In this document: positions 31,606-40,174 of the stretch, one piece after another
Layout of the letters: each line of letters starts with the position of its first letter
Position numbering within the stretch: position 1 is the first letter of the stretch
From: Serratia silvae
GTDB lineage: Bacteria > Pseudomonadota > Gammaproteobacteria > Enterobacterales > Enterobacteriaceae
Length of the DNA: 64,000 nt
Assembly (NCBI RefSeq): GCF_023282985.1
Contig: NZ_JAGQDC010000017.1
Span: forward strand, 62,001 to 126,000
Reading direction: 5' to 3'
Position numbers and translations under genes: made by a program
The notes under the pieces: model-generated
Database searches by the model: none
The model's input: only the letters and a program-made list of their open reading frames with translations
What the model was told of the DNA's origin: nothing

Positions 31606-33006
31606 ATGTTCGGACTTGATGCATTAGAGTTGGCACGGATCCAGTTCGCCTTCACCGTTTCCTTCCATATTATCTTCCCGGCGATCACCATCGGCATGGC
31701 CAGCTATCTGGCGGTGCTCGAAGGCCTATGGCTGAAAACCGGCAATCAGGCTTACCGGGATCTGTACCATTTCTGGTCCAAAATCTTCGCCGTCAACTTC
31801 GGCATGGGCGTGGTTTCCGGCCTGGTGATGGCCTATCAGTTTGGCACCAACTGGAGCTTTTTCTCCGAATTTGCCGGCAGTATCACCGGCCCATTGCTGA
31901 CCTATGAAGTGCTGACCGCCTTCTTCCTCGAAGCCGGTTTCCTGGGCGTGATGCTGTTTGGCTGGCATCGTGTCGGCCCCGGCCTGCACTTCTTCGCCAC
32001 CTGTATGGTAGCACTCGGCACGCTGATATCCACTTTCTGGATCCTGGCCTCCAACAGCTGGATGCAGACCCCACAGGGGCATGAGATCATCAACGGCGTC
32101 GTCGTGCCAGTAGACTGGTTCAACGTGATCTTCAACCCGTCCTTCCCTTACCGCCTGCTGCATATGACCACTGCGGCATTCCTGTCGTCGGCCTTCTTTA
32201 TCGGCGCCTCGGCTGCCTGGCACCTGCTGCGTGGCCGTGATACGCCAGCCATGCGTAAAATGCTGTCGATGGCCATGTGGATGGCGCTGATCGTCGCTCC
32301 TATCCAGGCGGTGATTGGCGACGCGCATGGCCTCAACACGCTGAAATATCAACCGGCTAAAATCGCCGCCATCGAAGGCCACTGGGAAAACCCGCCGGGA
32401 GAAGCCACGCCGCTGATCCTGTTCGGTTGGCCAGATATGGCACGTGAAGAAACTCGCTTCAAGGTGGAAATCCCCTACCTCGGCAGCCTGATCCTCACCC
32501 ACAGCCTCACCGAGCAGGTTCCGGCGTTAAAATCCTTCCCACCGGAAGATCGTCCTAACTCTGCCGTGGTGTTCTGGTCGTTCCGGATCATGGTGGGGTT
32601 GGGCATGCTGATGATCCTGGCTGGCGTGTGGAGCCTGTGGCTTCGCTGGCGCGGCGGGTTGTATCAGTCCAAACCCTTCCTGTACTTCATTCTATGGATG
32701 GGGCCTTCAGGGCTGATTGCCTTGTTGGCTGGCTGGTTCACCACCGAGATTGGCCGCCAGCCATGGGTCGTCTACGGGCTGCAGCGCACCGCTGATGCCG
32801 TCTCTGCCCACGGCGACATCCATATGAGCGTGAGCCTGCTGGCCTTTATCGCCGTCTACTGTTCGGTGTTTGGCGTCGGCTACTCCTACATGATGCGTCT
32901 GATCCGCAAAGGCCCGCAGGCCCATGAAGGTGACGAGCCAAGCGGCCACGGCACACCGGCACGCCCGCTCTCAGCGGTACACGAAACTTTGGACGACAGG
33001 AGCTGA
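31606..33006 (+). CDS. cioA: Cytochrome bd-type quinol oxidase subunit I, CIO type
   Basis: 466-residue membrane subunit that carries the three haems and oxidises ubiquinol. The haem ligand His21 lies in FTVSFHIIFPAITIG; GRQPW is intact (EIGRQPWVVYGLQRT). The protein is about 55 residues shorter than E. coli CydA, mainly from a short Q-loop, which is the mark of the CIO (cyanide-insensitive oxidase) subgroup. The start has an ideal AGGAGG. cioB follows two bases after the stop and a DUF2474 gene after that. Such oxidases support respiration with little oxygen or in the presence of respiratory poisons. Confidence 0.92.
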   Translation: MFGLDALELARIQFAFTVSFHIIFPAITIGMASYLAVLEGLWLKTGNQAYRDLYHFWSKIFAVNFGMGVVSGLVMAYQFGTNWSFFSEFAGSITGPLLTYEVLTAFFLEAGFLGVMLFGWHRVGPGLHFFATCMVALGTLISTFWILASNSWMQTPQGHEIINGVVVPVDWFNVIFNPSFPYRLLHMTTAAFLSSAFFIGASAAWHLLRGRDTPAMRKMLSMAMWMALIVAPIQAVIGDAHGLNTLKYQPAKIAAIEGHWENPPGEATPLILFGWPDMAREETRFKVEIPYLGSLILTHSLTEQVPALKSFPPEDRPNSAVVFWSFRIMVGLGMLMILAGVWSLWLRWRGGLYQSKPFLYFILWMGPSGLIALLAGWFTTEIGRQPWVVYGLQRTADAVSAHGDIHMSVSLLAFIAVYCSVFGVGYSYMMRLIRKGPQAHEGDEPSGHGTPARPLSAVHETLDDRS

Positions 33007-33008
33007 AC

Positions 33009-34016
33009 ATGGGTATCGATCTTCCGCTGATTTGGTTTGTGATCATCGTGTTCAGCACCATGATGTACGTGGTCATGGACGGCTTTGATCTGGGCATTGG
33101 CATTCTGTTTCCGTGGGTGAAAGACAGCCACGATCGCGACGTAATGATGAATACCGTGGCGCCGGTGTGGGACGGCAACGAAACCTGGCTGGTGCTTGGT
33201 GGGGCCGCCCTGTTTGGGGCTTTTCCTCTGGCGTATGCGGTGATCCTGGATGCGTTGGCCATTCCCCTCACCCTGATGCTGTTTGGCCTGATCTTTCGCG
33301 GCGTAGCCTTTGAGTTCCGCTTCAAGGCCAAACCGGAAAAGCGCCATATCTGGGACAAGGCGTTTATCGGTGGTTCAATCCTGGCCACCTTCTGCCAGGG
33401 CGTGGTGGTCGGGGCGATTATCGACGGCTTCCCGGTGGAAGGACGTGCCTATGTTGGCGGCCCCTTCGACTGGTTCACACCGTTCGCCCTGTTCTGTGGT
33501 TTGGGCCTGGTAGTGACCTATGCGTTACTCGGCTGCACCTGGTTGGTGATGAAGACTGCCGGAAGCTTGCAGGCCCGGATGCATCGTTTGACCACCCCGC
33601 TGTTGGTTAGCCTGCTGCTAATCTTGCTGGCCGTCAGCGTGTGGACGCCAATCGCTCACCCTGAAATTGCGACCCGCTGGTTCAGCCTGCCGAACCTGTT
33701 CTGGCTGCTACCGGTGCCGCTGCTGGTGCTGCTCAGCGCCTGGGGGATCTGGCACGGCGTACGCCACAATGCCCACTATTCGCCGTTCCTGCTGACGCTG
33801 TTATTGGTGTTTCTGGGGCTAAGCGGTCTGGGTATCAGCATCTGGCCGCTGCTGATCCCGCCGACCATCACCCTGTGGCAAGCCGCTGCGCCGCTACAAA
33901 GCCTGGGCTTTATGCTGGTGGGCGCGCTGTTTATTATTCCGATTATTTTGGTCTACACCTTCTGGAGCTACTACGTGTTCCGCGGCAAGGTGAGCCATGA
34001 GGATGGGTATCACTGA
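33009..34016 (+). CDS. cioB: Cytochrome bd-type quinol oxidase subunit II, CIO type
   Basis: 335-residue partner of CioA with about eight or nine transmembrane helices; MYVVMDGFDLGIGILFPWV near the N terminus and VWDGNETWLVLGGAALFGAFP are subunit II signatures, the Trp57-type WDGNETW segment included. It is shorter than CydB of E. coli (379) as for CIO subunits. Stop codon TGA overlaps the ATG of the following small gene by one base (TGATG), indicating tight coupling. Confidence 0.93.
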   Translation: MGIDLPLIWFVIIVFSTMMYVVMDGFDLGIGILFPWVKDSHDRDVMMNTVAPVWDGNETWLVLGGAALFGAFPLAYAVILDALAIPLTLMLFGLIFRGVAFEFRFKAKPEKRHIWDKAFIGGSILATFCQGVVVGAIIDGFPVEGRAYVGGPFDWFTPFALFCGLGLVVTYALLGCTWLVMKTAGSLQARMHRLTTPLLVSLLLILLAVSVWTPIAHPEIATRWFSLPNLFWLLPVPLLVLLSAWGIWHGVRHNAHYSPFLLTLLLVFLGLSGLGISIWPLLIPPTITLWQAAAPLQSLGFMLVGALFIIPIILVYTFWSYYVFRGKVSHEDGYH

Positions 34017-34174
34017 TGATGAACAAGACGATGAATGAGAACACCGCCACCATTCCCTGGTGGAAACGCGTCGGCTGGTTGGTGGTTATCTGGAGTGCCA
34101 GCGTCCTGGGGCTGTTTTTGGTTGCTTCGCTATTCCGCCTGCTGATGACCGCCGCCGGGATGAAGCCGGAATAA
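34016..34174 (+). CDS. DUF2474 small subunit of the CIO-type oxidase
   Basis: 52-residue protein (ATG 34016, a second ATG at 34019) with one transmembrane helix: WWKRVGWLVVIWSASVLGL then VASLFRLLMTAAG. The WWKR...LIW-type start and FR.LM.AAG end match DUF2474 proteins, which follow bd-oxidase genes of the CIO class and are functional analogues of CydX. It overlaps the cioB stop. It ends three bases before the convergent desaturase gene. Confidence 0.85.
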   Translation: MMNKTMNENTATIPWWKRVGWLVVIWSASVLGLFLVASLFRLLMTAAGMKPE

Positions 34175-34177
34175 CGC

Positions 34178-35272
34178 CTACTGCTTCCCCATCGCCCCCA
34201 AAAAACGCTGTTGCATCTGCAACAGCGTTTTCAGATCCAGGCACTGATAATCCAGCCCATGTTGGGCCGCAACCTCGGCAATAATCTTCGCCAGGGCTGG
34301 GTAATGCCGATGGCTCCAATGCGGGAACAGATGGTGGGTCAGGTGCAGGTTGGCGCCGCCCAGCCAGTAGCCAACCCAGCGCGGCGTGGCCTGCCAGTCG
34401 AAGGTGGTGGCAAACAGATGTTGATACCAGCCATGCACCATCTTGCCCTGCTCGGGAGCCTGATAAAAATTGGCTTTGGCCCAATGGGTACCGACAATCA
34501 GCATCACAAACACCAACGACGACAGCATCTGGCTCAGCAGATAGGTCAGCCAGATCGCCGTCGTGCTGACCTCAGGCGGCATCAGCCATAGCGGGATTGC
34601 CAACGCCAATGTGAAGTGTGCCAGCTTGCTCAGCAAGAAAACGCCCCAGCCTTTGCTCCCCTGCAACATCATCTTAGGCGTCATGCGCGTTTTACCGGCC
34701 CGATCCAACCAGTCAAACAGCCAGATGTAATACGGAAAAGTCAGTGCCGCCACTATCGGCCAGTAGTATTGCTGCAAACGCATAAAGATTTTACGCTGCT
34801 GGAACGGCGTTTGCCGCAGCACGCCGTTCGGCTCGATATCCGGATCGTAACCTTCGATATTGTTGTAGGCATGGTGGAAGATAACGTGGCGCACCCGCCA
34901 ACAGTCGGCGTCCAGCCCCAACGGGATACTGACGGCAAAGTTAAGCCAGTGGTTCAGCCGTGCCTGTTTGAAAAAAGCATTGTGTGAGGCGTCGTGCACC
35001 ACGTTCACCGTCAACATCATGGCAGAGAAAATAAAGCCAACGTAGCAACCAAAATAGGCCCAGGCGTTTTGCTGCTGCAAACTGAGTGCATAAAAGCCCG
35101 CGCACAGCAGGATCAGCAGCAACACCTTGGCGAACATCCCGCGGTCGGCAAAGCGGTGGTCGCACCGTTCCGCCAGATAGGCCTGGCTACCACGCATCAG
35201 CGCCAGATGAATATCGCGGTTCTCCCGTTGGAACGCCAAGGGCCGCAGCGGCGTGGTGTCTGGCATCTTCAT
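34178..35272 (-). CDS. Membrane fatty acid desaturase, paralogue 2
   Basis: Last gene of the eight-gene lipid operon, 364 residues. Diiron His boxes are intact: HDASHNAFF, HVIFHHAYNN and LTHHLFPHWSHRHYP, with four to six transmembrane helices around them. It is a tandem paralogue of the preceding gene (the same length, the same boxes). The start ATG at 35272 overlaps the upstream stop as ATGA; the frame upstream of this runs antiparallel to nothing homologous. Membrane-bound acyl-lipid/acyl-CoA desaturases need an electron donor, none of which is encoded here. The position of the double bond it introduces cannot be predicted. Confidence 0.88.
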   Translation of the reverse strand: MKMPDTTPLRPLAFQRENRDIHLALMRGSQAYLAERCDHRFADRGMFAKVLLLILLCAGFYALSLQQQNAWAYFGCYVGFIFSAMMLTVNVVHDASHNAFFKQARLNHWLNFAVSIPLGLDADCWRVRHVIFHHAYNNIEGYDPDIEPNGVLRQTPFQQRKIFMRLQQYYWPIVAALTFPYYIWLFDWLDRAGKTRMTPKMMLQGSKGWGVFLLSKLAHFTLALAIPLWLMPPEVSTTAIWLTYLLSQMLSSLVFVMLIVGTHWAKANFYQAPEQGKMVHGWYQHLFATTFDWQATPRWVGYWLGGANLHLTHHLFPHWSHRHYPALAKIIAEVAAQHGLDYQCLDLKTLLQMQQRFLGAMGKQ

Positions 35273-36363
35273 AGAGGCTGTTGCCCCATCGTACGTAGGA
35301 AACGTTGCTGCTGTTGCAACAGTTCGCGATAGCCGATGCAGCGATAATCCATGCCATAGCGTGGCGCAAGCTCGGCCAGTATGGCGGCCAGCGCCGGATA
35401 ATGGCGGTGATTCCAGCCGGGGAACAGATGGTGGGTGAGATGATAATTCAACCCGCCGGTCAGGTGATGCAGCCACTTTGGCGAGGTTTCCCAGTCGCAG
35501 GCGGTGGCAAAGTTGTGCCGATACCAGCCCTGCGGCATTTGGCTCCCCTCAGGCACCGGGTAAAACTCAGCCTGCGCCCAGTGGGTACCCAGCAGTAAGA
35601 ACACCACCAGCAGCGAGGCCAGCATCTGGCTCAACAGATAAGCGATCAGCACCGTTTGCCAGCCAATGCCGTGTTGCTGGCAAACCACCAACGGGATCAC
35701 CAGCACCACCACGATGTGGCACAGTTTGCTGGCAATAAACACTGCCCAGCCCTTGCGCCCAGCCAACACACCCTCGGCGGCCAACGGTGTTTTGCCCAAC
35801 CGGTCTGACCAATCAAACACCAGCGCAATATAGGGCAACGACAAGGCGGCAATCAGCGGCCAGTAAAGATACTGATAGCGCATGTGCGCTCGCCATTGCT
35901 GGAACGGCGTCTGGCGGAAAAAGCCGTTCTCTTCGGTGTCCAGATCGTAATGTTCAACGTTGGCATACACATGGTGATAGTTGACGTGCCGCGTCCGCCA
36001 GTAATCTGGATCGACCCCCAATGGGATCGTCACCAAACGCCCCGCCAGGCGATTCACCCATGGAGTCCGGGCGAACGCATTATGCGAAGCGTCATGATTG
36101 ACGTTGACGTTCAGCAACATGCCCATCATGACAAAGGTAAAGTAGCACAGCATAAACGCCAGCCCCTGCTGCTGCATCAGGCTGAGCAGGTAAAACCCCA
36201 CGCACAATAACAGCAGGACGATAGCCTTGGCCCAACGGGCCACATCGGCAAAGCGGTGATCGTTACGGCCGCTCAGATAAGCATGGGCCCGGCGTTTCAG
36301 TTCACGATGAAACGCCTGTTCCCCATCAGCAGGGAAAGAGAGTGGCGGCAACGGATCAGCCAT
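35269..36363 (-). CDS. Membrane fatty acid desaturase, paralogue 1
   Basis: 364-residue diiron desaturase with His boxes HDASHNAFA, HVNYHHVYAN and LTHHLFPGWNHRHYP. The ATG at 36363 has AGGAGG 7 bases upstream and overlaps the end of the hydroxylase gene by 8 bases; the frame is open 19 codons further without homology. Together with its neighbour it forms a tandem pair, probably from a local duplication that has since diverged, so the two may act at different chain positions or on successive intermediates. Confidence 0.88.
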   Translation of the reverse strand: MADPLPPLSFPADGEQAFHRELKRRAHAYLSGRNDHRFADVARWAKAIVLLLLCVGFYLLSLMQQQGLAFMLCYFTFVMMGMLLNVNVNHDASHNAFARTPWVNRLAGRLVTIPLGVDPDYWRTRHVNYHHVYANVEHYDLDTEENGFFRQTPFQQWRAHMRYQYLYWPLIAALSLPYIALVFDWSDRLGKTPLAAEGVLAGRKGWAVFIASKLCHIVVVLVIPLVVCQQHGIGWQTVLIAYLLSQMLASLLVVFLLLGTHWAQAEFYPVPEGSQMPQGWYRHNFATACDWETSPKWLHHLTGGLNYHLTHHLFPGWNHRHYPALAAILAELAPRYGMDYRCIGYRELLQQQQRFLRTMGQQPL

Positions 36364-37474
36364 GTGCAGCCTCCTTCTGGCGTCCCCAGCCAGCGGCGAC
36401 GGCGCAGCCATGCATGGCAATGCCGCAGGTCATCAGCCACCAGTAAGGTTGGTGCCAATCCAGCGCCAGCAGCAACAGCAGTGGAGCGGCCAACGCCACC
36501 AGCAACCAGACCTTTACGCCCCAGCTACGGCCTTCTGCAATCCCACCCAGCGCCACCGCGCCTACCGCCAGCAGCATAAACAGTGCCGCCTGCTCGCCGG
36601 TCAGGCCGTTGTAGCCGTACCCGAAACGATACACGTAACCCAGTACCAGGGCGAACAGCAGCAACGCACCACTCACCATGCACCAGGCGGAGCTGCGGAA
36701 ACGGGCACTTTTGGCCGAGGGTTTGAAAGGCAGTTTGAAGTAGCGTAAAAACGGCTGATTACTGGCCCAGAACGGGTTAACCGAAGATTTTTCCCCGCGT
36801 ACGCCATAGGCGAAAGGCTCGGTCGGCAGCGACGGGCCAAAGGTGCCAAACAGCTTGTCCCAGAAGATAAAGCTACCGCCAAAATTACGGTTGCAATAGG
36901 CCAGATCGTTGACGTGATGCACCCGATGGTGCGCCGGAGTAACGAAGATTTTTTCCAGCAAGCCCAGTTTTGGGGTCAGCGCATTATGGTTAAACAGCTG
37001 AATGCCGTAATGCAGGATCGATACGGTGATAAACACCGAAAGCGGCACACCGGCCAACGCCAGCAGCATAAAGAACGGGATCGACGTTAATGACGAATAC
37101 CACGAGTTACGCACGCCTAGCGAAAGGTTGAAATGCTCGCCCTGGTGATGTACCACATGCACCGCCCACAGCAAGCGGAAACGGTGATGCAGACGGTGTA
37201 ACCAGTAAAAACCAAAGTCCCACGCCAGCAGGGCAAACAACCACACCAGCGCGACAGGCCAGCCATCTACCAGGCCCAGGCTGTAATGGGTCGCCACATA
37301 GCCATAGCAGAAAATCTCCAGCCCCCGGAACAGCCACAGCATGATATGCCCGGAGTTGAGGTTGAAGATCACATCGTGCCAATCAACGCTGCCCCGGTTG
37401 CGCTTTTGCAGCCACAGGGCTTCACCCAGCACCACACACAGCATAAATATTATCGGTATTACCAGATCGGTCAT
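36356..37474 (-). CDS. Sterol-desaturase / fatty acid hydroxylase superfamily protein
   Basis: 372-residue integral membrane protein. The diiron His clusters typical of the superfamily are present: WLHRLHHRF, HVVHHQGEHFNLS and HHRVHHVND, within about seven hydrophobic spans. Members hydroxylate or desaturate alkyl chains or sterols, or cleave alkyl-glycerol ethers; the substrate here is unknown. The C-terminal third (from about 275) is hydrophobic without His motifs. It overlaps the PAP2 gene upstream by 4 bases. It is the third oxygen-dependent enzyme of this operon, a striking enrichment. Confidence 0.85.
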   Translation of the reverse strand: MTDLVIPIIFMLCVVLGEALWLQKRNRGSVDWHDVIFNLNSGHIMLWLFRGLEIFCYGYVATHYSLGLVDGWPVALVWLFALLAWDFGFYWLHRLHHRFRLLWAVHVVHHQGEHFNLSLGVRNSWYSSLTSIPFFMLLALAGVPLSVFITVSILHYGIQLFNHNALTPKLGLLEKIFVTPAHHRVHHVNDLAYCNRNFGGSFIFWDKLFGTFGPSLPTEPFAYGVRGEKSSVNPFWASNQPFLRYFKLPFKPSAKSARFRSSAWCMVSGALLLFALVLGYVYRFGYGYNGLTGEQAALFMLLAVGAVALGGIAEGRSWGVKVWLLVALAAPLLLLLALDWHQPYWWLMTCGIAMHGCAVAAGWGRQKEAAHG

Positions 37475-38088
37475 GGTCGCTCTCCCTGACGTAAATCACT
37501 GACAATCCATCTAACATGCTGGCAGGCATAGCCGACGGCCACGGCCAACACCGCCCCACTGAGCAAATCCACCAACAGGTGACGGCGCAGTTGCAGGATT
37601 GAGAAGGCAATCGCCAATCCCCAAACCGACAACAGTATGCTGCGCCATTTTTTCCGACTGTCCGCCACGGCCCACACGGCCAAGGCCGTCAAGGCTATAT
37701 GCAAAGAGGGTAAGCAGTTTTGTTTTGAATCAATCCCGATCAATACCGCCAGCATGGTAGAGCTGAGTGAACTGCCCTGATCGACCGGGTAGTCCATCGT
37801 CGTCGGCCACAGCAGATAGATGGCCCCCGCAACAATAGCGGCAAGCTGCATTGAGCTTCTAAGCCACTTGATCCGGCTCAGCGGGCACAGCAGATAACAC
37901 AGCGGAACGATCAGGAAAAAAGACAGGTATAGCCAGATGGCATGTGGGCTGAAGGGAATGGCGCGATCCAGCCAACTCGGCGTCAGCTGATAACCCGCGC
38001 CTTGCCATCGGTCAGTAGCGTTATAAATCAGGCCAACAAAGCCCCAGCCCAGCAGCATTTGCCATAGGCGATAGATCACCTCTTTCAT
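37471..38088 (-). CDS. PAP2-superfamily phosphatase
   Basis: 205-residue integral membrane phosphatase with about five to six helices. The conserved elements are PSLHIALTALAVW (motif 2 with the general-acid His) and QLRRHLLVDLLSG (motif 3, R-x5-H-type spacing R..H...D), with KQNCLPSL before. Relatives dephosphorylate phosphatidate, undecaprenyl pyrophosphate or other lipid phosphates. A role in this operon could be release of phosphate from a lipid intermediate, or phospholipid remodelling. It overlaps both neighbours by 4 bases. Confidence 0.85.
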   Translation of the reverse strand: MKEVIYRLWQMLLGWGFVGLIYNATDRWQGAGYQLTPSWLDRAIPFSPHAIWLYLSFFLIVPLCYLLCPLSRIKWLRSSMQLAAIVAGAIYLLWPTTMDYPVDQGSSLSSTMLAVLIGIDSKQNCLPSLHIALTALAVWAVADSRKKWRSILLSVWGLAIAFSILQLRRHLLVDLLSGAVLAVAVGYACQHVRWIVSDLRQGERP

Positions 38089-39371
38089 GGTGCCTCCGGC
38101 AAACGCACGATGCGACGGCGTTTAGCATCGAACTGCGGCATGATACTTTGCGCGGTCAGTTGCCACTCCAGTTGCTGCACCGCGATACCTTGCTGGGCAA
38201 ACAGCGCAATCAGTTGCTGCTGGCAATGTTCCAACTCGGCAGGGCTACAGTCAGCCTTCAGGTGCAGCCGTTGGCTAGTTAACTGGGTCAGGCGATAATC
38301 CGCCACAGCGGGCAACGCGTTGGCAATCACACGGCGGCACAGATCGGCAAAGACTCGCTGCGCTATGCCCTGCAATCCTGGCAGCAAAAGTTGATCGTCA
38401 CAGCGCCCTTCAATCCGCTCCAACGCCATGCTGGCCTGGCCGCATGGGCAAGGCTCCACACGCCGTACCAAAATATCATCCAGCCGATAACGCACGATCG
38501 GCTGCGTACGGCGAATAAAGTCGGTGATCAGCGGGGTAAAGCGCTGCTCGTCGATCCACTGTGGTTCCACGTGAATAAACTCTTCGTTCAGATGCAAGGT
38601 GCCGTGGCTACAAGTGGCAGCCAGAAAACCTTCGGTAGCCTGATAGACTTCACCCACGTCGGTAAATACCCGCTTTAGCAGTTGGCGATCCTGCGGCTCC
38701 AGCACCTCGGCCACCGAGATCACCTTTTTCACCTGTAGTCGTAACTCGCCCCGCTCGACCGCATTAGCTAACGCGCACAATACCTGCGCAGGTGCGACCA
38801 CAATGGTGGGTTGCTCCCGCTCAATCTGCGGTAAGTGCTCGGCAAAGGGAGCAAACAGATCGTAAAACGTCAGGCTCAACCAGCGGTTGTTGACGCTGTG
38901 ATACAGATTGTTGTCCGCACGCAGAAACAGCGCGACTCGCTCACCGGCAAACACGCCTTGCGGCAGCATTTTTGCCAGCATGCCGCCAGCCCAGATCTGC
39001 TGCTCCTGCGGGCTGACCACAAACACGCCGCGCCGCCCGGAGGTGCCGGTCGATAGGCCTACGCTGTATTTGCCGACTTTAGGGGTAAAGTCGCGATCGG
39101 TTTCGCTGCGTGCAGCGCAGGCCAATAGCGTCTCCAGTTGCAGCCCGGCAGTATTCATCCGATCAAAATGCGTCATCATGATCGCTTTATCCATTTCCGG
39201 CCATTCGCTCAACGGTAACAGACAGTATGGCCGGAAATACGGGCTATACGCCAATACCCGGCGGGCGAAGCGTTTCAACTGGCGCGCCTGGTACGCTTCA
39301 AGTTCTGCCCGCTCGGTAAAATGCAGTTTTCGCGCCCGCAGGTAGTGCCACAGCGTCATCAACGGGATCAT
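38085..39371 (-). CDS. AMP-forming ligase, F390-synthetase / phenylacetate-CoA-ligase-related
   Basis: 428-residue adenylate-forming enzyme. The phosphate-binding loop is STGTSGRRG at 107-115; EGFLAATC and YRLDDIL follow as the equivalent of later core motifs, and CPCG (in VEPCPCGQAS) is a small metal-like motif seen in coenzyme-F390-synthetase relatives. It has the short, compact length of that subgroup and no carrier domain is fused. It should activate a carboxylate as acyl-AMP for transfer to CoA, a carrier or an intramolecular nucleophile. Overlaps the neighbouring genes by 4 bases on both sides. Confidence 0.8.
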   Translation of the reverse strand: MIPLMTLWHYLRARKLHFTERAELEAYQARQLKRFARRVLAYSPYFRPYCLLPLSEWPEMDKAIMMTHFDRMNTAGLQLETLLACAARSETDRDFTPKVGKYSVGLSTGTSGRRGVFVVSPQEQQIWAGGMLAKMLPQGVFAGERVALFLRADNNLYHSVNNRWLSLTFYDLFAPFAEHLPQIEREQPTIVVAPAQVLCALANAVERGELRLQVKKVISVAEVLEPQDRQLLKRVFTDVGEVYQATEGFLAATCSHGTLHLNEEFIHVEPQWIDEQRFTPLITDFIRRTQPIVRYRLDDILVRRVEPCPCGQASMALERIEGRCDDQLLLPGLQGIAQRVFADLCRRVIANALPAVADYRLTQLTSQRLHLKADCSPAELEHCQQQLIALFAQQGIAVQQLEWQLTAQSIMPQFDAKRRRIVRLPEAP

Positions 39372-40174
39372 AAATCCCCCTCATGGCACAGCAGGATCTT
39401 CGCCGCACCGCCGTGATGCAATTGGTTGAGTGCCTCAAGGGTTTGGTAGTAGCTACGCGGGTTATCCATGATCAAGTTCGCCAGCCGCGAAGGGCCACGC
39501 AGTTGCTGATAGTTCAGCGGCGACCAGGCGGCATCGCTTGCCAGCAGCGTCCAGCCGGCTTCGGTTTGGACAAAGGCACCAAGATGGCCCGCAGCATGAC
39601 CTGGCAGAGGCACGATGAGGATTTGCCCATCGCTGCCTGGCAGCGCATACCCCTGCTGGAACGGTGCCAGTTCGGCTGGCAGACTCTGTCGTGGGAATGA
39701 CTCCACAAACTGCAATGCGGATTCAAACTCCTCAGGGATCAACCCCGGTATAAATGCCCGCTTCAGGGCGGCAAAGCCACGCAGCTCTCGAGTTTGCTGC
39801 CAGCCATCGCCGGAGCAAATCATATTGAGACTGCTGAAATCACGCAAACCAGCGATATGATCAGCGTGAAAATGAGAAATAATCACCGCCTCGATATCAC
39901 CTACGCCCACCCCCCGGCTACGCAATTGTTCGAGCAGCGCCTGCTGTGGGTTGAAATAGGCTGGCGTAATCTGGCTATACAGCCGGAAAATACCGCTGGC
40001 GGTGTACTGCTGAAAATAGCTGGCATAACCGGTATCCCATAGCCAGCGTCGCTCGCCCACCTCCAGCAGATAGGCGCGGGAGGGAAATTTGCAGCTCCGC
40101 ATCGGCGAACCACGCAGCGCCATGCAGCCAAGGTGAGTGCAATAGCCGATTTCAAAGGTGGTGATATTAGCCAT
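39368..40174 (-). CDS. Metallo-beta-lactamase-fold hydrolase, lactonase-type
   Basis: 268-residue soluble hydrolase. HFHADH at 101-106 is the dinuclear-zinc motif of N-acyl-homoserine lactonases, with LPGHAAGHLG and LASDAAW following as the third and fourth ligand regions. The N-terminal GYCTHLGCMALRG and the length agree with the lactonase group. In this operon it may hydrolyse an acyl ester, thioester or beta-lactone intermediate rather than a quorum signal; quorum quenching is an alternative. Overlap 4 bases downstream, 8 upstream. Confidence 0.8.
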   Translation of the reverse strand: MANITTFEIGYCTHLGCMALRGSPMRSCKFPSRAYLLEVGERRWLWDTGYASYFQQYTASGIFRLYSQITPAYFNPQQALLEQLRSRGVGVGDIEAVIISHFHADHIAGLRDFSSLNMICSGDGWQQTRELRGFAALKRAFIPGLIPEEFESALQFVESFPRQSLPAELAPFQQGYALPGSDGQILIVPLPGHAAGHLGAFVQTEAGWTLLASDAAWSPLNYQQLRGPSRLANLIMDNPRSYYQTLEALNQLHHGGAAKILLCHEGDL

